A stretch of DNA of 64,000 nt from Ferrimonas sediminicola (lineage in GTDB: Bacteria > Pseudomonadota > Gammaproteobacteria > Enterobacterales > Shewanellaceae): the NCBI RefSeq assembly GCF_005116715.1, contig NZ_SWCI01000001.1:372001-436000 (forward strand). The letters run 5' to 3'. A program made the translations under genes and the position numbers. The notes beneath the pieces are model-generated. The model was not told the origin of the DNA, ran no database searches, and was given only the letters and a program-made list of their open reading frames with translations. This document shows, piece by piece, positions 45,712 to 55,193 of this stretch (positions are counted from its first letter, which is position 1; each line of letters begins with the position of its first letter).

Positions 45712-46268
45712 GGGGACTGCCGCGAATTGGCGTACAGCTCCGGGTGGAGGAAGGGGGCCAGCAGCAGGCACAGGGTGTCGGAGTAGATGCTGGTCCTGTC
45801 CACCAAGTTGTTGGTGAGGATCCCCATGGCCCCCCCCTTCTGGCGAATGTTGTGGTCGTTGAACAGTTCATCCATCAGCGGCCCCAACTCCTCGCCCTGC
45901 TCCAGCCGGCGGCTGACCAGCTCCGGCAGGGGCAGCAGGCCGCTGCGACCGATCTGGGTCTGGTTGCCATCGCTGGCGGCGATGTAGGCGAAGGTGAACC
46001 CCTGACCGTGGATGCGATCATAGCCTCCCTCGAAAGCCACATAGAAGTCGGCGGACTCCTGGAGGATCGCCTCCATCCGGTTGATGGTGCCCACCCGGGT
46101 TTCGGTGTCTCCCATGGGCTGCTCATCCACCCCCGAGGGGACACTGAGGCCCTTGACCTGCCACTGGCAGTGGGGAAAGGCGCGCTCCAGGGCACGGCGG
46201 GCGGCGTTGATCTTGACCGGGTTGCATGAGGCGACCAGCAAAGTTTTTTCCGTTGTTTTTATCATCAT
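45708..46268 (-). CDS. yjjX: Inosine/xanthosine triphosphatase (YjjX)
   Basis: 186 residues. DUF84/YjjX family: TLLVASCNPVKINAARRALE at the N-terminus, GDTETRVGTINRM, ADFYVAFEGGYDRI and GAMGILTNNLVDR. It hydrolyses non-canonical ITP/XTP to keep them out of nucleic acids. ATGs at 46268 and 46265 are both possible; neither has a strong ribosome site. It is divergent from the TauE/SafE gene with a 66-bp gap. Confidence 0.92.
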   Translation of the reverse strand: MMIKTTEKTLLVASCNPVKINAARRALERAFPHCQWQVKGLSVPSGVDEQPMGDTETRVGTINRMEAILQESADFYVAFEGGYDRIHGQGFTFAYIAASDGNQTQIGRSGLLPLPELVSRRLEQGEELGPLMDELFNDHNIRQKGGAMGILTNNLVDRTSIYSDTLCLLLAPFLHPELYANSRQSP

Positions 46269-46334
46269 CCGGTGTGGTTGCTTAGGGGAATATGCCACAA
46301 TGGTCGTCAATCTAATCAGCAACTTCAACTAATT

Positions 46335-47123
46335 ATGATCTACCTGTTGTATCTGCTCCTCGGCGCCTTCGCGGGCGTACTTTCCGGTCTGTTCGGCATC
46401 GGCGGTGGTTTGGTGATCGTGCCGGTGTTGCTGACCACCTTTAAAGTCCTCAACTTCGATGCCGCCATCGCCATCCATATGGCTCTGGGCACCTCGCTGG
46501 CCACCATCATTGTCACCTCCATCAACTCGATGATGGCTCATCACCGCCGCGGCGGAGTGGACTGGAGGGTGGTGTTTACCATGGCGCCGGGCATTGTGCT
46601 GGCGGCCTACCTCGGTGGTTACGTGGCCCACCTGCTGGATGCCACCATCCTGGCCTATCTGTTCACCGCCTTTATCCTGGCGGTGGCGCTGAAGATGTGG
46701 TTTGGCCTCAAGCCCAAAGGGCACCAGCCGTTTCCCGGTCCGGTGGGGTTGAGCCTCTCAGGCGCCGGCATCGGTTTCTTCTCCGCCATCTTCGGCATCG
46801 GCGGCGGCACCATCAGCGTACCCCTGCTGTCCCGGTTTGGCCTGGAGATGCGCAAAGCCGTAGGGATCTCCTCTGCCCTGGGGTTCCCCATTGCCGTGAC
46901 CGGAGCCCTGAGCTACGCCATCAGCGGCTGGCATGCGCCTGGTCTGCCGGAGATGAGCCTGGGCTATGTCTATCTACCCGCCTTCGTTGGGATCATCCTG
47001 ACCAGTTCGATCTTCTCCCGAGTCGGTGCCCACCTGGCTCATAAGCTGGACCCGAGAATTATGCAGAAAAGCTTCGCCGTGCTGCTGTTTATCATCGCGA
47101 TAAAGACGTTGCTGACCAGTTAA
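46335..47123 (+). CDS. TauE/SafE-family sulfite or anion exporter
   Basis: 262 residues, about eight TM helices. The two pseudo-symmetric signatures are LSGLFGIGGGLVIVPVLL and FSAIFGIGGGTISVPLLSR. Members export sulfite, sulfoacetate or related anions; the substrate is not deducible here. ATG 46335 gives the family-typical MIYLLYLLLGAFAG; the ribosome site is poor. A terminator follows at 47168. Confidence 0.93.
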   Translation: MIYLLYLLLGAFAGVLSGLFGIGGGLVIVPVLLTTFKVLNFDAAIAIHMALGTSLATIIVTSINSMMAHHRRGGVDWRVVFTMAPGIVLAAYLGGYVAHLLDATILAYLFTAFILAVALKMWFGLKPKGHQPFPGPVGLSLSGAGIGFFSAIFGIGGGTISVPLLSRFGLEMRKAVGISSALGFPIAVTGALSYAISGWHAPGLPEMSLGYVYLPAFVGIILTSSIFSRVGAHLAHKLDPRIMQKSFAVLLFIIAIKTLLTS

Positions 47124-47167
47124 TCTGGGGTTCGCCGTTGTAATAAAACTACAGACAAAACTTTGAG

Positions 47168-47194
47168 AACGGGTCAAGATGGCCCGTTTTTTTT
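47168..47194 (+). terminator. Terminator of the TauE/SafE gene
   Basis: Stem AACGGGTC/GGCCCGTT (one G-T pair), AAGAT loop, eight T. Confidence 0.9.
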
Positions 47195-47323
47195 CGCCAT
47201 ATTCACCTGTTTCTGTTGTGGTCTTTACGCAAACCACCAGGATTAACCGTTTTTGAACGTTATTTTACAGGGCTTTTACCTTCGCATTAGGGCTGTTCAT
47301 GCCAGGATGCAAGAGATCGATGT

Positions 47324-47339
47324 TGTGATCGGCTTCACG
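47324..47339 (+). promoter_or_regulatory. CRP-like site upstream of sdaC
   Basis: TGTGA-TCGGCT-TCACG matches 9 of 10 consensus positions, ~110 bp before the ATG. The rest of 47195-47433 shows no gene. Confidence 0.65.
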
Positions 47340-47354
47340 CAGGGAAATTCGGTT

Positions 47355-47370
47355 TGGGATCTTGATCCCA
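47355..47370. promoter_or_regulatory. Inverted repeat in the sdaC promoter region
   Basis: TGGGATC-TT-GATCCCA, 7-bp arms. It lies 16 bp after the CRP-like site, where an operator could sit; no known consensus is recognised. Confidence 0.4.
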
Positions 47371-47433
47371 TCAAAACTGAAATAAATCTTTATATTTGCC
47401 CTCGCTAACTCGAACTCTTTAAGGTGAATAATT

Positions 47434-48711
47434 ATGCAGGCTTCAACCGCTGCAACCGCCACTGGCCGTGCCAGCAAGGCGGTGACCTATACCAAGCAGG
47501 ACCTGACCTGGTCCCTCTCCATGTTTGGCACCGCCGTAGGCGCCGGTGTCCTGTTCCTGCCGATTCGCGCCGGCCTGGAAGGTTTCTGGCCACTGATCCT
47601 CATCGCCCTGCTGGTGGGGCCGATGACCTATCTGTCACACCGTGCCCTGGCCCGGTTTGTCCTCTCCTCCAAGCGCAACGACGCCGACATCACCGATGTG
47701 GTCGAGGAGCACTTCGGTAAAGGGGCCGGCCTGCTGATCACCATCCTGTACTTCTTCGCCATCTATCCCATTGTGCTGATCTATGGCAACGCCATTACTA
47801 CCACCGTCGACAGCTTCATCGTCAACCAATTGGGGATGATCTCTCCACCGCGCTGGATCCTCTCCGGTGTGCTGGTGGCGATGATGATGGGCGTGATGAT
47901 TCTGGGGCGCCGCCTGATGCTGCGTGCCACCGAACTGCTGGTCTACCCGCTGGTGTTCATCCTGCTGGCGATGTCCGTCTACCTGATCCCCGATTGGTCG
48001 ATGGCGGCGCTGAGCACCGACAACATTCCGGCGATGGGCGACCTGCTGGCCGTGGTCTACCTGACCATCCCCATGCTGATCTTCTCCTTCAACCACAGCC
48101 CGGCGATCTCCTCCATGGCCCTGGCCCAGCGCCAGGCCCACGGTGACGATGCGGTGGCCAAGTCAGACATCATCCTCAAGCGCGCCTCGATGATGTTGCT
48201 GGGCTTCGTGATGTTCTTCGTTTTCAGTTGCGTATTGGCCTTGTCTCCTGCTCAGTTGGCGGAAGCCAAGGCGCAGAACCTGCCGGTACTGAGCTACCTG
48301 GCCAACCAGTATGACTCTCCGGTGATCTCCGTGGTGGGACCCCTGGTGGCCTTCCTGGCGATCTTCTCCTCCTTCTTCGGTCACTACCTGGGTGCCAAAG
48401 AGGGGTTGGCGGGGATCGCGAAGAAGAGCGCTCCCAAGGTGGTGACTGCCATGGGGGATAAAGGCTTTGACCGTGTCCTGGTGGCCTTCTTCTTCTTCAG
48501 TGTTTGGGGTGTGGCGATCATCAACCCCTCCGTGCTGGGGATGATCGAGTCTCTGGGCGCGCCGTTTATCGCGGCCATCCTGTTCCTGATGCCGATGTAC
48601 GCCATCAACAAGGTGCCGGCGATGCAGCGCTACAGAGGCGCTCTGTCCAACATCTTCGTGACCGTAATGGGCATCGTGGCCATCAGCGCCATCGTGAAAG
48701 ATCTGTTCTAA
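47434..48711 (+). CDS. sdaC: Serine transporter (HAAAP family, SdaC-like)
   Basis: 425 residues, eleven predicted TM helices. The hydroxy/aromatic amino-acid permease pattern is clear: [22 protein letters not shown] at TM1, [43 protein letters not shown] and [12 protein letters not shown]. It imports L-serine with H+ or Na+. The serine deaminase gene follows 69 bp later. AAGGTG precedes the ATG. Confidence 0.92.
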   Translation: MQASTAATATGRASKAVTYTKQDLTWSLSMFGTAVGAGVLFLPIRAGLEGFWPLILIALLVGPMTYLSHRALARFVLSSKRNDADITDVVEEHFGKGAGLLITILYFFAIYPIVLIYGNAITTTVDSFIVNQLGMISPPRWILSGVLVAMMMGVMILGRRLMLRATELLVYPLVFILLAMSVYLIPDWSMAALSTDNIPAMGDLLAVVYLTIPMLIFSFNHSPAISSMALAQRQAHGDDAVAKSDIILKRASMMLLGFVMFFVFSCVLALSPAQLAEAKAQNLPVLSYLANQYDSPVISVVGPLVAFLAIFSSFFGHYLGAKEGLAGIAKKSAPKVVTAMGDKGFDRVLVAFFFFSVWGVAIINPSVLGMIESLGAPFIAAILFLMPMYAINKVPAMQRYRGALSNIFVTVMGIVAISAIVKDLF

Positions 48712-48731
48712 ACGGTCATCTATGACTCTGA

Positions 48732-48761
48732 AGCCGGAGTCATCGGACTCCGGCTTTTTTT
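48732..48761 (+). terminator. Terminator between sdaC and sdaA
   Basis: Perfect stem AGCCGGAGTC/GACTCCGGCT, ATCG loop, seven T. It would limit readthrough from sdaC into sdaA, letting transport and deamination levels differ. Confidence 0.9.
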
Positions 48762-48780
48762 CAACATCGAGGTTTCTCCC

Positions 48781-50145
48781 ATGTTCAGTGTGTTCGATAT
48801 CTTTAAGATCGGCGTCGGTCCCTCCAGCTCCCATACCGTGGGACCCATGAAGGCGGCCAGGCAGTTTGTCGATGACCTGGCCTGCGCCCAGCGGCTGGAG
48901 CGGGTGACCCGGGTAGCCGTGGATATCTACGGCTCTCTCTCCCTCACCGGCAAGGGGCACCACACGGATATCGCCATCATCATGGGACTGGCGGGCAACA
49001 GCCCAGAAACCGTGGAGATCGATGCCATCCCCGGCTTTATCGCCGAGGTGGAGCGCAGCGAGATCCTCCCCCTGGGGGAGGCGCAACTGAAGGTGGCTTT
49101 TCCAAGGGATGCGGTAACCTTTCACTCCCACGCCCTGGATCTGCACGAGAACGGCATGAAGCTGCACGCCTTTGCCGGAGACCAGCTGCTGCTGTCCAAG
49201 ACCTACTACTCCACCGGCGGTGGCTTCATCGTCGACGAGGAGAACTTCGGCCGGCCCAATGCCAACCTCAAACCGGTGCCCTTCTCCTTCGCCGACGCGG
49301 ATGAGCTGTTGGCCCAGTGCCGCAGCAGCGGCATGAGCATCTCTGCCTTAATGATGGAGAACGAGAAGGCCTACCACGATGAGGCGGCCATCCGTGACGG
49401 GTTTGGCCGGGTGTGGAGTGTGATGCGCGATGCGATCGAACGGGGTTGCCACACCGAGGGGCTGCTGGCGGGACCGCTGAAGGTGCCTCGGCGTGCAGCG
49501 GCGCTGCACCGGCAGTTGATCGCCAATGAGCGTAACACCACCGATCCCATGAGCATCATCGACTGGGTCAACATGTTTGCGCTGGCGGCCTCGGAGGAGA
49601 ACGCCGCCGGTGGCCGGGTGGTCACCGCCCCCACCAATGGTGCGGCGGGGATCATCCCGGCGGTGCTGGCCTACTATGATCGTTTCGTCGAGAAGGTGGA
49701 GGCGCCGCAGTACACCAAGTTCTACCTGGCGGCGGGCGCCATCGGCACCCTCTACCAGATGAACGCGTCCATCTCCGGTGCCGAGGTGGGGTGTCAGGGC
49801 GAGGTAGGTGTGGCCTGCTCGATGGCCGCCGCCGGCCTGGCGGAACTGATGGGGGCCAGCCCCTCCCAGGTGTGCGTGGCGGCGGAGATCGCCATGGAAC
49901 ACAACCTGGGGCTGACCTGTGACCCGGTCGCCGGTCAGGTACAAGTGCCCTGCATCGAGCGCAACGCCATCGCGGCGGTGAAGGCGGTGAACGCCACCCG
50001 CATGGCCCTGCGACGCAACTCCGATCCCTGCGTCTCCCTGGACAAGGTGATCGCCACCATGTACGAGACCGGCAAGGATATGCACCCCAAGTATCGTGAG
50101 ACCTCCCAGGGGGGACTGGCGATCAAGGTGCTGAACGTCTGCTAG
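48781..50145 (+). CDS. sdaA: L-serine ammonia-lyase, iron-sulfur type
   Basis: 454 residues. It converts L-serine to pyruvate and ammonia with a [4Fe-4S] cluster. The N-terminal beta domain begins MFSVFDIFKIGVGPSSSHTVGP. The catalytic alpha domain has VGCQGEVGVACSMAAAGLAE and LTCDPVAGQVQVPCIERN, which supply the cluster cysteines. The single-chain form is that of E. coli SdaA/SdaB. It follows sdaC, but a terminator separates them and no strong separate promoter is obvious in 69 bp. Confidence 0.97.
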   Translation: MFSVFDIFKIGVGPSSSHTVGPMKAARQFVDDLACAQRLERVTRVAVDIYGSLSLTGKGHHTDIAIIMGLAGNSPETVEIDAIPGFIAEVERSEILPLGEAQLKVAFPRDAVTFHSHALDLHENGMKLHAFAGDQLLLSKTYYSTGGGFIVDEENFGRPNANLKPVPFSFADADELLAQCRSSGMSISALMMENEKAYHDEAAIRDGFGRVWSVMRDAIERGCHTEGLLAGPLKVPRRAAALHRQLIANERNTTDPMSIIDWVNMFALAASEENAAGGRVVTAPTNGAAGIIPAVLAYYDRFVEKVEAPQYTKFYLAAGAIGTLYQMNASISGAEVGCQGEVGVACSMAAAGLAELMGASPSQVCVAAEIAMEHNLGLTCDPVAGQVQVPCIERNAIAAVKAVNATRMALRRNSDPCVSLDKVIATMYETGKDMHPKYRETSQGGLAIKVLNVC

Positions 50146-50167
50146 GTTGGGAAAACCCCGTTGTCCA

Positions 50168-50193
50168 AAGCCGGCCCCGAGCCGGCTTTTTTT
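50168..50193. terminator. Bidirectional terminator after sdaA
   Basis: Stem AAGCCGGC/GCCGGCTT, CCCGA loop, seven T. The convergent unknown gene ends at 50192 on the other strand. Confidence 0.9.
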
Positions 50194-50797
50194 AGTGTCC
50201 GGGGTTGAGGGTCAGCACTAGCAGCGGGTGGTCAGTGCCGCCCTTGAACTCGGCGCTGACACCGCTGCTCAGTTGCGGCAGCAGTTGCAGGCGCCAGGGG
50301 TCGACGGCATCATTGCCGAGCCGCAACTCCACCATACAGCGATGCCGGCGGCAGATGGGGGGGTGGGCGAAGGCCTGGGCCAGGGAGGCGGTGACGGACC
50401 GCTTGAACCAGGAGGGCCGATCCCACTCTCCCCATTCGGAGGCGTGATAGAAGTGGCGCCACTGGGCCAGATGCTGCGGGTCGTCCCGGCCGACGGGAAA
50501 CTCGGGGTGGAGCCGGCGGAACTGCAGCCGCTCAGCGGCGCGGTCGTTCGCCAGGTAGACCCAGCCATCCAGGGTGAACATGGGCCCCATCTCCTGGTAC
50601 TGCTCCATCAGCCGAGTCGGATCGGCTGGTGGCAGAGCGTTGGGGGGACAGAGGGGGCCCTTGGGCAGGGCGGGCGCCGCTCGCTCCTCGCCACTGGATA
50701 ACTGGCGCTGCTGCTTTCCCGGGGCGGGCTTCCAAAACAGGATCAGCACGGCCAGGGGGAGAAGCCAAACTAACGACAGCAGACTCTGCGAACGCAT
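50192..50797 (-). CDS. Membrane-anchored protein of unknown function
   Basis: 201 residues. An uncleaved N-terminal TM anchor (SLLSLVWLLPLAVLILFW) and a Pro/Ala linker lead to a soluble domain facing the periplasm. That domain is rich in Trp and Arg (FTLDGWVYLANDRAAERL, FYHASEWGEWDRPSWFKR, ICRRHRCMVELRLG). No family is recognised. A good ribosome site is not clear; TCAAGGAGTG upstream (plus complement near 50802-50808) supports ATG 50797. It is 44 bp downstream of the GGDEF/EAL gene on the same strand and may be cotranscribed. Confidence 0.75.
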   Translation of the reverse strand: MRSQSLLSLVWLLPLAVLILFWKPAPGKQQRQLSSGEERAAPALPKGPLCPPNALPPADPTRLMEQYQEMGPMFTLDGWVYLANDRAAERLQFRRLHPEFPVGRDDPQHLAQWRHFYHASEWGEWDRPSWFKRSVTASLAQAFAHPPICRRHRCMVELRLGNDAVDPWRLQLLPQLSSGVSAEFKGGTDHPLLVLTLNPGH

Positions 50798-50841
50798 CTC
50801 TCACTCCTTGAGAAAAACCATCTCATTGTAAATCGCTGCTG

Positions 50842-53352
50842 TCAGTGCTTGGTGTTCTTTCCGGCGATGTAGTTGGGCACATCCACTGCCGGTATCGGGT
50901 GACCCAGCTGAAAACCCTGGCCGAAGTGACACCCCATCTCGCGCAGCACCTCGATCTGGCGGATATCGTCGATTCCTTCGGCATTTACTTTCATATTCAA
51001 AGCGTTGGCCAAGTGTACTATGGCCAGCACCACATCCCTGGCCCTCTGCTCGGTGTGCACCTGAGAGGTGAAGCTGCGGTCGATCTTGACGATATCCAGG
51101 GGTAGCCGATGCAGGTAGTTGAGGGAGGAGTAGCCGGTGCCGAAGTCATCCATGGCCAGGCGTACGCCGAGGCGGCGGATCTGTTTCAGTACCACGGATG
51201 CCTGCTCGTGCTGCCCCAGCAGCGAGCGCTCGGTGATCTCCAGCCTTAGTGCCTCGGGAGTGAGGCCGGATTCCCGCAAGATGGAGTTGATCACGTCCAG
51301 GCTGTTCTGCCGGGAGAACCATTCGGAGCTCAGGTTGACGCTGACGCTCAGCCGAGCCATGCGGGGGTACTTCTCGTGCCACTTGGCAAACTGGTGGCAG
51401 GCCTTCTGCAGCACCAGTCGATCCAGTTCCAGAATCTGGCGGGTCTCCTCCATCACCTCGATAAATTTTCCGGGCAGTTGCAGCCCCTTCCTCGGATGTT
51501 GCCAGCGAACCAGGGCCTCGAAGCCCACCAGGTGTTCATTGTCCAGGCGCCACACCGGCTGGTAGTGGATCTCGAACTGATCCTGCTCGATGGCCCGGGC
51601 CAGTTCGGTTTCCAGCCTTAGGCGCTTCTGCGCTGCCTCACGCATGGTGGAGGAGAACACCACCGGCTGGCGACCGCCCTTGGCCTTGGACTGGTACATG
51701 GCCACATCGGCATCCCGCAAGATTTCTTGGGGATTGTCGTAGGCATTATCGCAGTAGGCGATGCCGATACTGCCGCCGCTGTAGATCTCCTCGTTGTTGA
51801 TGAGGAAGGGCTGGGACAGCATCTTATGGATCCGCTTGGCGGTGTTCATCGCATCCTGGGGTTCATGGAGGCTGTCCAGCAACACGGCAAACTCGTCGCC
51901 ACCGAGGCGGGCAACGGTGTCACTGCCTCGCAGGCAGCGCTTGAGGCGGGCGGAGACCTGCATCAGCAGGCTGTCTCCGGTCAGGTGTCCCAGGCTGTCG
52001 TTGACCATCTTGAACCTGTCCAGATCCAGATAGATCAGCGCGTAGTTGAAGCCGGGATTGCGCCTGCGCTGGGCGAACAGCTGATCCAGCCGTTCCAGCA
52101 GCAGGGCGCGGTTGGGCAGGCCGGTGAGGTGATCATGCAGGTTGTCGTGGCGCAGTTGACTCTCGATGCGGCGCCGCTCGGCGATCTCGTGCTGCAGGGC
52201 GCGGGTGCGTTCGTCCACCGCGCCCTCCAAGGCCTGCTGGGTCTCCGACAGGCTGCGATGGGCCTGCTGAATGATGATGATGTTGGCGATGTGGGCCGCC
52301 AGGTAGGAGAGCATCTGCATCTCCTCATCACCATAGAGGTTCTGTTGCTGATAATCCTGGACCACCACCGCACCGATTACCTCATCGTCGATCACCAGCG
52401 GGGCGCCCATCCAGGAGCGGGCAACCTGCCCCAGCTCTTCGGCGGCTCCGGTCTCTGCCAGGTAGCGGCGCTGGGCGGCGTTGAGTACCAGCGGGGCGCC
52501 CTTTTCGATCAGGTATTCGGTCAATCCCCTGGCCAGGGGCCGGGTCTTCGCCTGGCTGCGCTGGAACTGGTCGACCATGTAGGGGAACTCGAGCTGGCCG
52601 GCTTCCTGTTGCAGCAGGGCGACGTAGAAGTTGCGGCAGGGCAGCAGCTGCCCCATCAACTGGTGGAACTGGCTGCACAACTCGTTCAGCGGCAACAGCT
52701 GCCGACTCAACTGGGTGACCCGGTGTTGCACCGACAGCAGCTTCTCCTGTTGAGCGAGCTGATGCTCGACCCGCTTCTGCTGCTGCTTCAGCGCCAGCAG
52801 CTGGCTCTGGGCCTGACGACTCTGGAGCGCCTGACGCACCAGGTCGGCGACCTGTTGCAGCAGCCGGCTGGCGTCGTCGTCGTACCTGTGCTTGTCGGTG
52901 GAGAAGACGATGAGGGCGCCTCGGTGGCCATCGGGGTCGCGCCACGGACAGCCGATCCAGGCATGGGGTTTGGGGGGAAGCAGCTGCACCTGCTTGCTGA
53001 GCTGGCGGGCCACCAGGTCTGCCTGGTTTAGTACCAGGGTGGTGTCCCCCTTGAACAGGTGCGCGATCAGCCCCTGGTCCGACATCAGCTGGGCAGCACT
53101 GAGGGGGCTGCCCCGGTAACTGAGCGACGGACCGTCCAGCACCAGAAAATGGGGGGCGTGCAGCTGCTCGTCCAGCCAGCGATGGAGGCTGGCGAAGACG
53201 GCCTCCATCTCCGTGTCCGGCGCACTCAATTGGGCCAACACCGAGATCAAGGGTGCCGACGACAACGTGACTGGAATTTCACAGGAGGATGGCTGCATCG
53301 GCTGCGGTAAGCCTGTTGAAAACAAGTCGGTCAATGATGCCACTTTCACCAA
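50842..53352 (-). CDS. Cytoplasmic GAF-GGDEF-EAL c-di-GMP protein
   Basis: About 836 residues with no TM helix. Two GAF-like sensor regions (~25-170 and ~210-360), joined by Gln-rich coiled coil, precede GGDEF (RLGGDEFAVLL, 484-488) and EAL (FEALVRW, 612-614). The EAL domain keeps its catalytic residues (SVNLSSEWF, LEITERSLL, MDDFGTGYSS, VKIDRSF, NAEGID). The last is a variant of the usual AEGVE, so phosphodiesterase activity should be tested. The start is uncertain: TTG 53352 and GTG 53349 are in frame with no strong ribosome site, and ATG 53298 is later. Confidence 0.88.
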   Translation of the reverse strand: MVKVASLTDLFSTGLPQPMQPSSCEIPVTLSSAPLISVLAQLSAPDTEMEAVFASLHRWLDEQLHAPHFLVLDGPSLSYRGSPLSAAQLMSDQGLIAHLFKGDTTLVLNQADLVARQLSKQVQLLPPKPHAWIGCPWRDPDGHRGALIVFSTDKHRYDDDASRLLQQVADLVRQALQSRQAQSQLLALKQQQKRVEHQLAQQEKLLSVQHRVTQLSRQLLPLNELCSQFHQLMGQLLPCRNFYVALLQQEAGQLEFPYMVDQFQRSQAKTRPLARGLTEYLIEKGAPLVLNAAQRRYLAETGAAEELGQVARSWMGAPLVIDDEVIGAVVVQDYQQQNLYGDEEMQMLSYLAAHIANIIIIQQAHRSLSETQQALEGAVDERTRALQHEIAERRRIESQLRHDNLHDHLTGLPNRALLLERLDQLFAQRRRNPGFNYALIYLDLDRFKMVNDSLGHLTGDSLLMQVSARLKRCLRGSDTVARLGGDEFAVLLDSLHEPQDAMNTAKRIHKMLSQPFLINNEEIYSGGSIGIAYCDNAYDNPQEILRDADVAMYQSKAKGGRQPVVFSSTMREAAQKRLRLETELARAIEQDQFEIHYQPVWRLDNEHLVGFEALVRWQHPRKGLQLPGKFIEVMEETRQILELDRLVLQKACHQFAKWHEKYPRMARLSVSVNLSSEWFSRQNSLDVINSILRESGLTPEALRLEITERSLLGQHEQASVVLKQIRRLGVRLAMDDFGTGYSSLNYLHRLPLDIVKIDRSFTSQVHTEQRARDVVLAIVHLANALNMKVNAEGIDDIRQIEVLREMGCHFGQGFQLGHPIPAVDVPNYIAGKNTKH

Positions 53353-53392
53353 TTCATTGCCAAGGGAATAAGCGGCTAAACTTTATACCCTG

Positions 53393-53674
53393 GTGAAGAT
53401 CCTGGGGGGGCGGACGTTGTATAAGAGCTTCTGTGGCTGGTGTTACACTCACACCCGGCACGAGAGGAGTTACGTAGATCACGGCCTGCACCTGACTCTG
53501 ACCCTGATCACCGCCGGGGCGTGGAGCTTTGTCTGGGCCTACCTGGACTGTACCTCTGGCAGCTGTTGTCAATGCGGCCTGGGGGAGGGGCTCTCCGTGA
53601 TGGGGTATTCCACCGCTTACCACCAGAGCCTGAGGGAGCGCAGTACCCGCACCAGCCGCATCTGGTGGCCCTAA
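53393..53674 (+). CDS. Small cysteine-rich membrane protein of unknown function
   Basis: Up to 93 residues. Cys pairs flank one hydrophobic segment: FCGWCYTHTRHERSYVDHG, then LHLTLTLITAGAWSFVWAYL, then SCCQCGLGEG. The layout resembles small zinc-ribbon plus membrane-helix proteins in which N- and C-terminal Cys meet. GTG 53393 opens the frame; TTG 53417 has a G-rich Shine-Dalgarno-like run six bases upstream and may be the true start. It is divergent from the GAF-GGDEF-EAL gene, 40 bp away. The function is unknown. Confidence 0.55.
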   Translation: MKILGGRTLYKSFCGWCYTHTRHERSYVDHGLHLTLTLITAGAWSFVWAYLDCTSGSCCQCGLGEGLSVMGYSTAYHQSLRERSTRTSRIWWP

Positions 53675-53927
53675 CCCCTGTTGCATCGGCGGGGCGGATG
53701 TTGGTTTTTTGCGGTCCAGTTGTGACCAGGTTTCCTCGGGCGCTGCGGGTCGGTAATGGAGCTGTTTCCCCCAGGTTCCGGCGAGGCTGATCCGGATCAG
53801 TGGCCGCTTTCTTAGCGCGGCTGGGATCACTTTTGAGGGAGATTCTCCGCAGCAGAGCCGGTGTTCAGGGTACAATTTCCCGTCGTTAGACCTCTCTGTT
53901 ACCCAACTACAACTCCATAGGTTTCCT

Positions 53928-55193
53928 ATGTCCAACTCAACCAATCCCCTGGCTCTGTGCTGGGGCAAATGGCGTGCCCTGCCGCTGTGGGCACAGATCC
54001 TGGCCGGCATGCTGGCGGGGATCGTCACCGGCATCTCTCTTGGGGAGAGCGCCATTCACCTGAAGTTCGTCGGCTCCCTGTTCGTCAATACCATCAAGAT
54101 GCTGATTGTGCCGCTGGTGTTCTGTTCGCTGATCGTCGGTGTCACCTCGATGCAGGATACCCAGAAGATGGGGCGGGTCGGCCTGAAGTCCTTCCTGTTC
54201 TATCTGGGTACCACCGCCATCGCCATCTCCATCGGCCTGCTGCTGGGTAACCTGTTTCAGCCAGGCGCCGGGGTGGAGATGACCCAGGAAGTGGTCAGCA
54301 GCGCCCAGGTCAGCGAAACACCGAGCCTGGCCCAGACCCTGGTGAACATGGTGCCCACCAACCCCATCGAGGCCCTGGCCAAGGGGAAGATCCTGCAGGT
54401 AATCGTCTTTGCCGTGGCCCTGGGGATCGCCCTGGTACTGATCGGCGATCGGGGCAAGCCGGCGGTGCAACTGTTCGAATCGCTGGCGGAAGCGATGTAC
54501 AAGCTGACCGACTTGGTGATGGCCCTGGCACCCTACGGTGTGTTTTCGTTGATGGCCTGGGTATCGGGCAAGTATGGCATCGATGTCTTGCTGCCTCTGC
54601 TCAAGGTGATCCTGGCGGTGTACCTGGGCTGTTTGCTGCACATCTTCGGCTTTTACAGCCTGCTGCTGGCGACCGTGGCCAGGATGAATCCACTGCGCTT
54701 CTTCCGGGCCATCTCCGAAGCGATGGCAGTGGCGTACACCATGTCCAGCTCCGCCGGTACCCTGCCGGCCTCGATGAAGTGTGCCCGCAGGCTCGGCATC
54801 AACAAGAGCATTTCCAGCTTCGTACTGCCTCTGGGTACCACCATCAACATGGACGGTACCGCCTTGTACCAGGGGGTGTGCGCGCTGTTTGTTGCCCAGC
54901 TGTTCGGGGTGGATCTGACCCTGATGCAGTACCTCACCATCATCGCCACCGCCACCCTGGCCTCCATCGGTACCGCCGGGGTACCCGGGGCCGGCCTGGT
55001 GATGCTGACTCTGGTGCTGACCTCCGTCGGCCTGCCCCTGGAGGGGGTAGCGCTGGTGGCCGGCATTGACCGGATCCTGGACATGGCCCGCACCGTGGTC
55101 AATGTCTCCGGCGATCTGGTGGCTACCACGGTGATCGCCCACTCTGAGGGTGAGGTGGCGGAGGCGGAAGCTGCCGTGGCCGCGTCGGCCTGA
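53928..55193 (+). CDS. Dicarboxylate/amino-acid:cation symporter (DAACS family)
   Basis: 421 residues with the glutamate-transporter fold. Hairpin and substrate motifs: YTMSSSAGTLPASMKCARRLG (HP1), LPLGTTINMDGTALYQG (TM7), GTAGVPGAGLVMLTLVL (HP2) and DRILDMARTVVNVSGD (TM8). Sodium- or proton-coupled uptake of glutamate, aspartate or C4-dicarboxylates is expected; the Arg in DMARTVVN favours an acidic side chain. It is a single gene with no ribosome site of note (ATAGG). Nothing is seen in the 253 bp before it. Confidence 0.94.
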   Translation: MSNSTNPLALCWGKWRALPLWAQILAGMLAGIVTGISLGESAIHLKFVGSLFVNTIKMLIVPLVFCSLIVGVTSMQDTQKMGRVGLKSFLFYLGTTAIAISIGLLLGNLFQPGAGVEMTQEVVSSAQVSETPSLAQTLVNMVPTNPIEALAKGKILQVIVFAVALGIALVLIGDRGKPAVQLFESLAEAMYKLTDLVMALAPYGVFSLMAWVSGKYGIDVLLPLLKVILAVYLGCLLHIFGFYSLLLATVARMNPLRFFRAISEAMAVAYTMSSSAGTLPASMKCARRLGINKSISSFVLPLGTTINMDGTALYQGVCALFVAQLFGVDLTLMQYLTIIATATLASIGTAGVPGAGLVMLTLVLTSVGLPLEGVALVAGIDRILDMARTVVNVSGDLVATTVIAHSEGEVAEAEAAVAASA

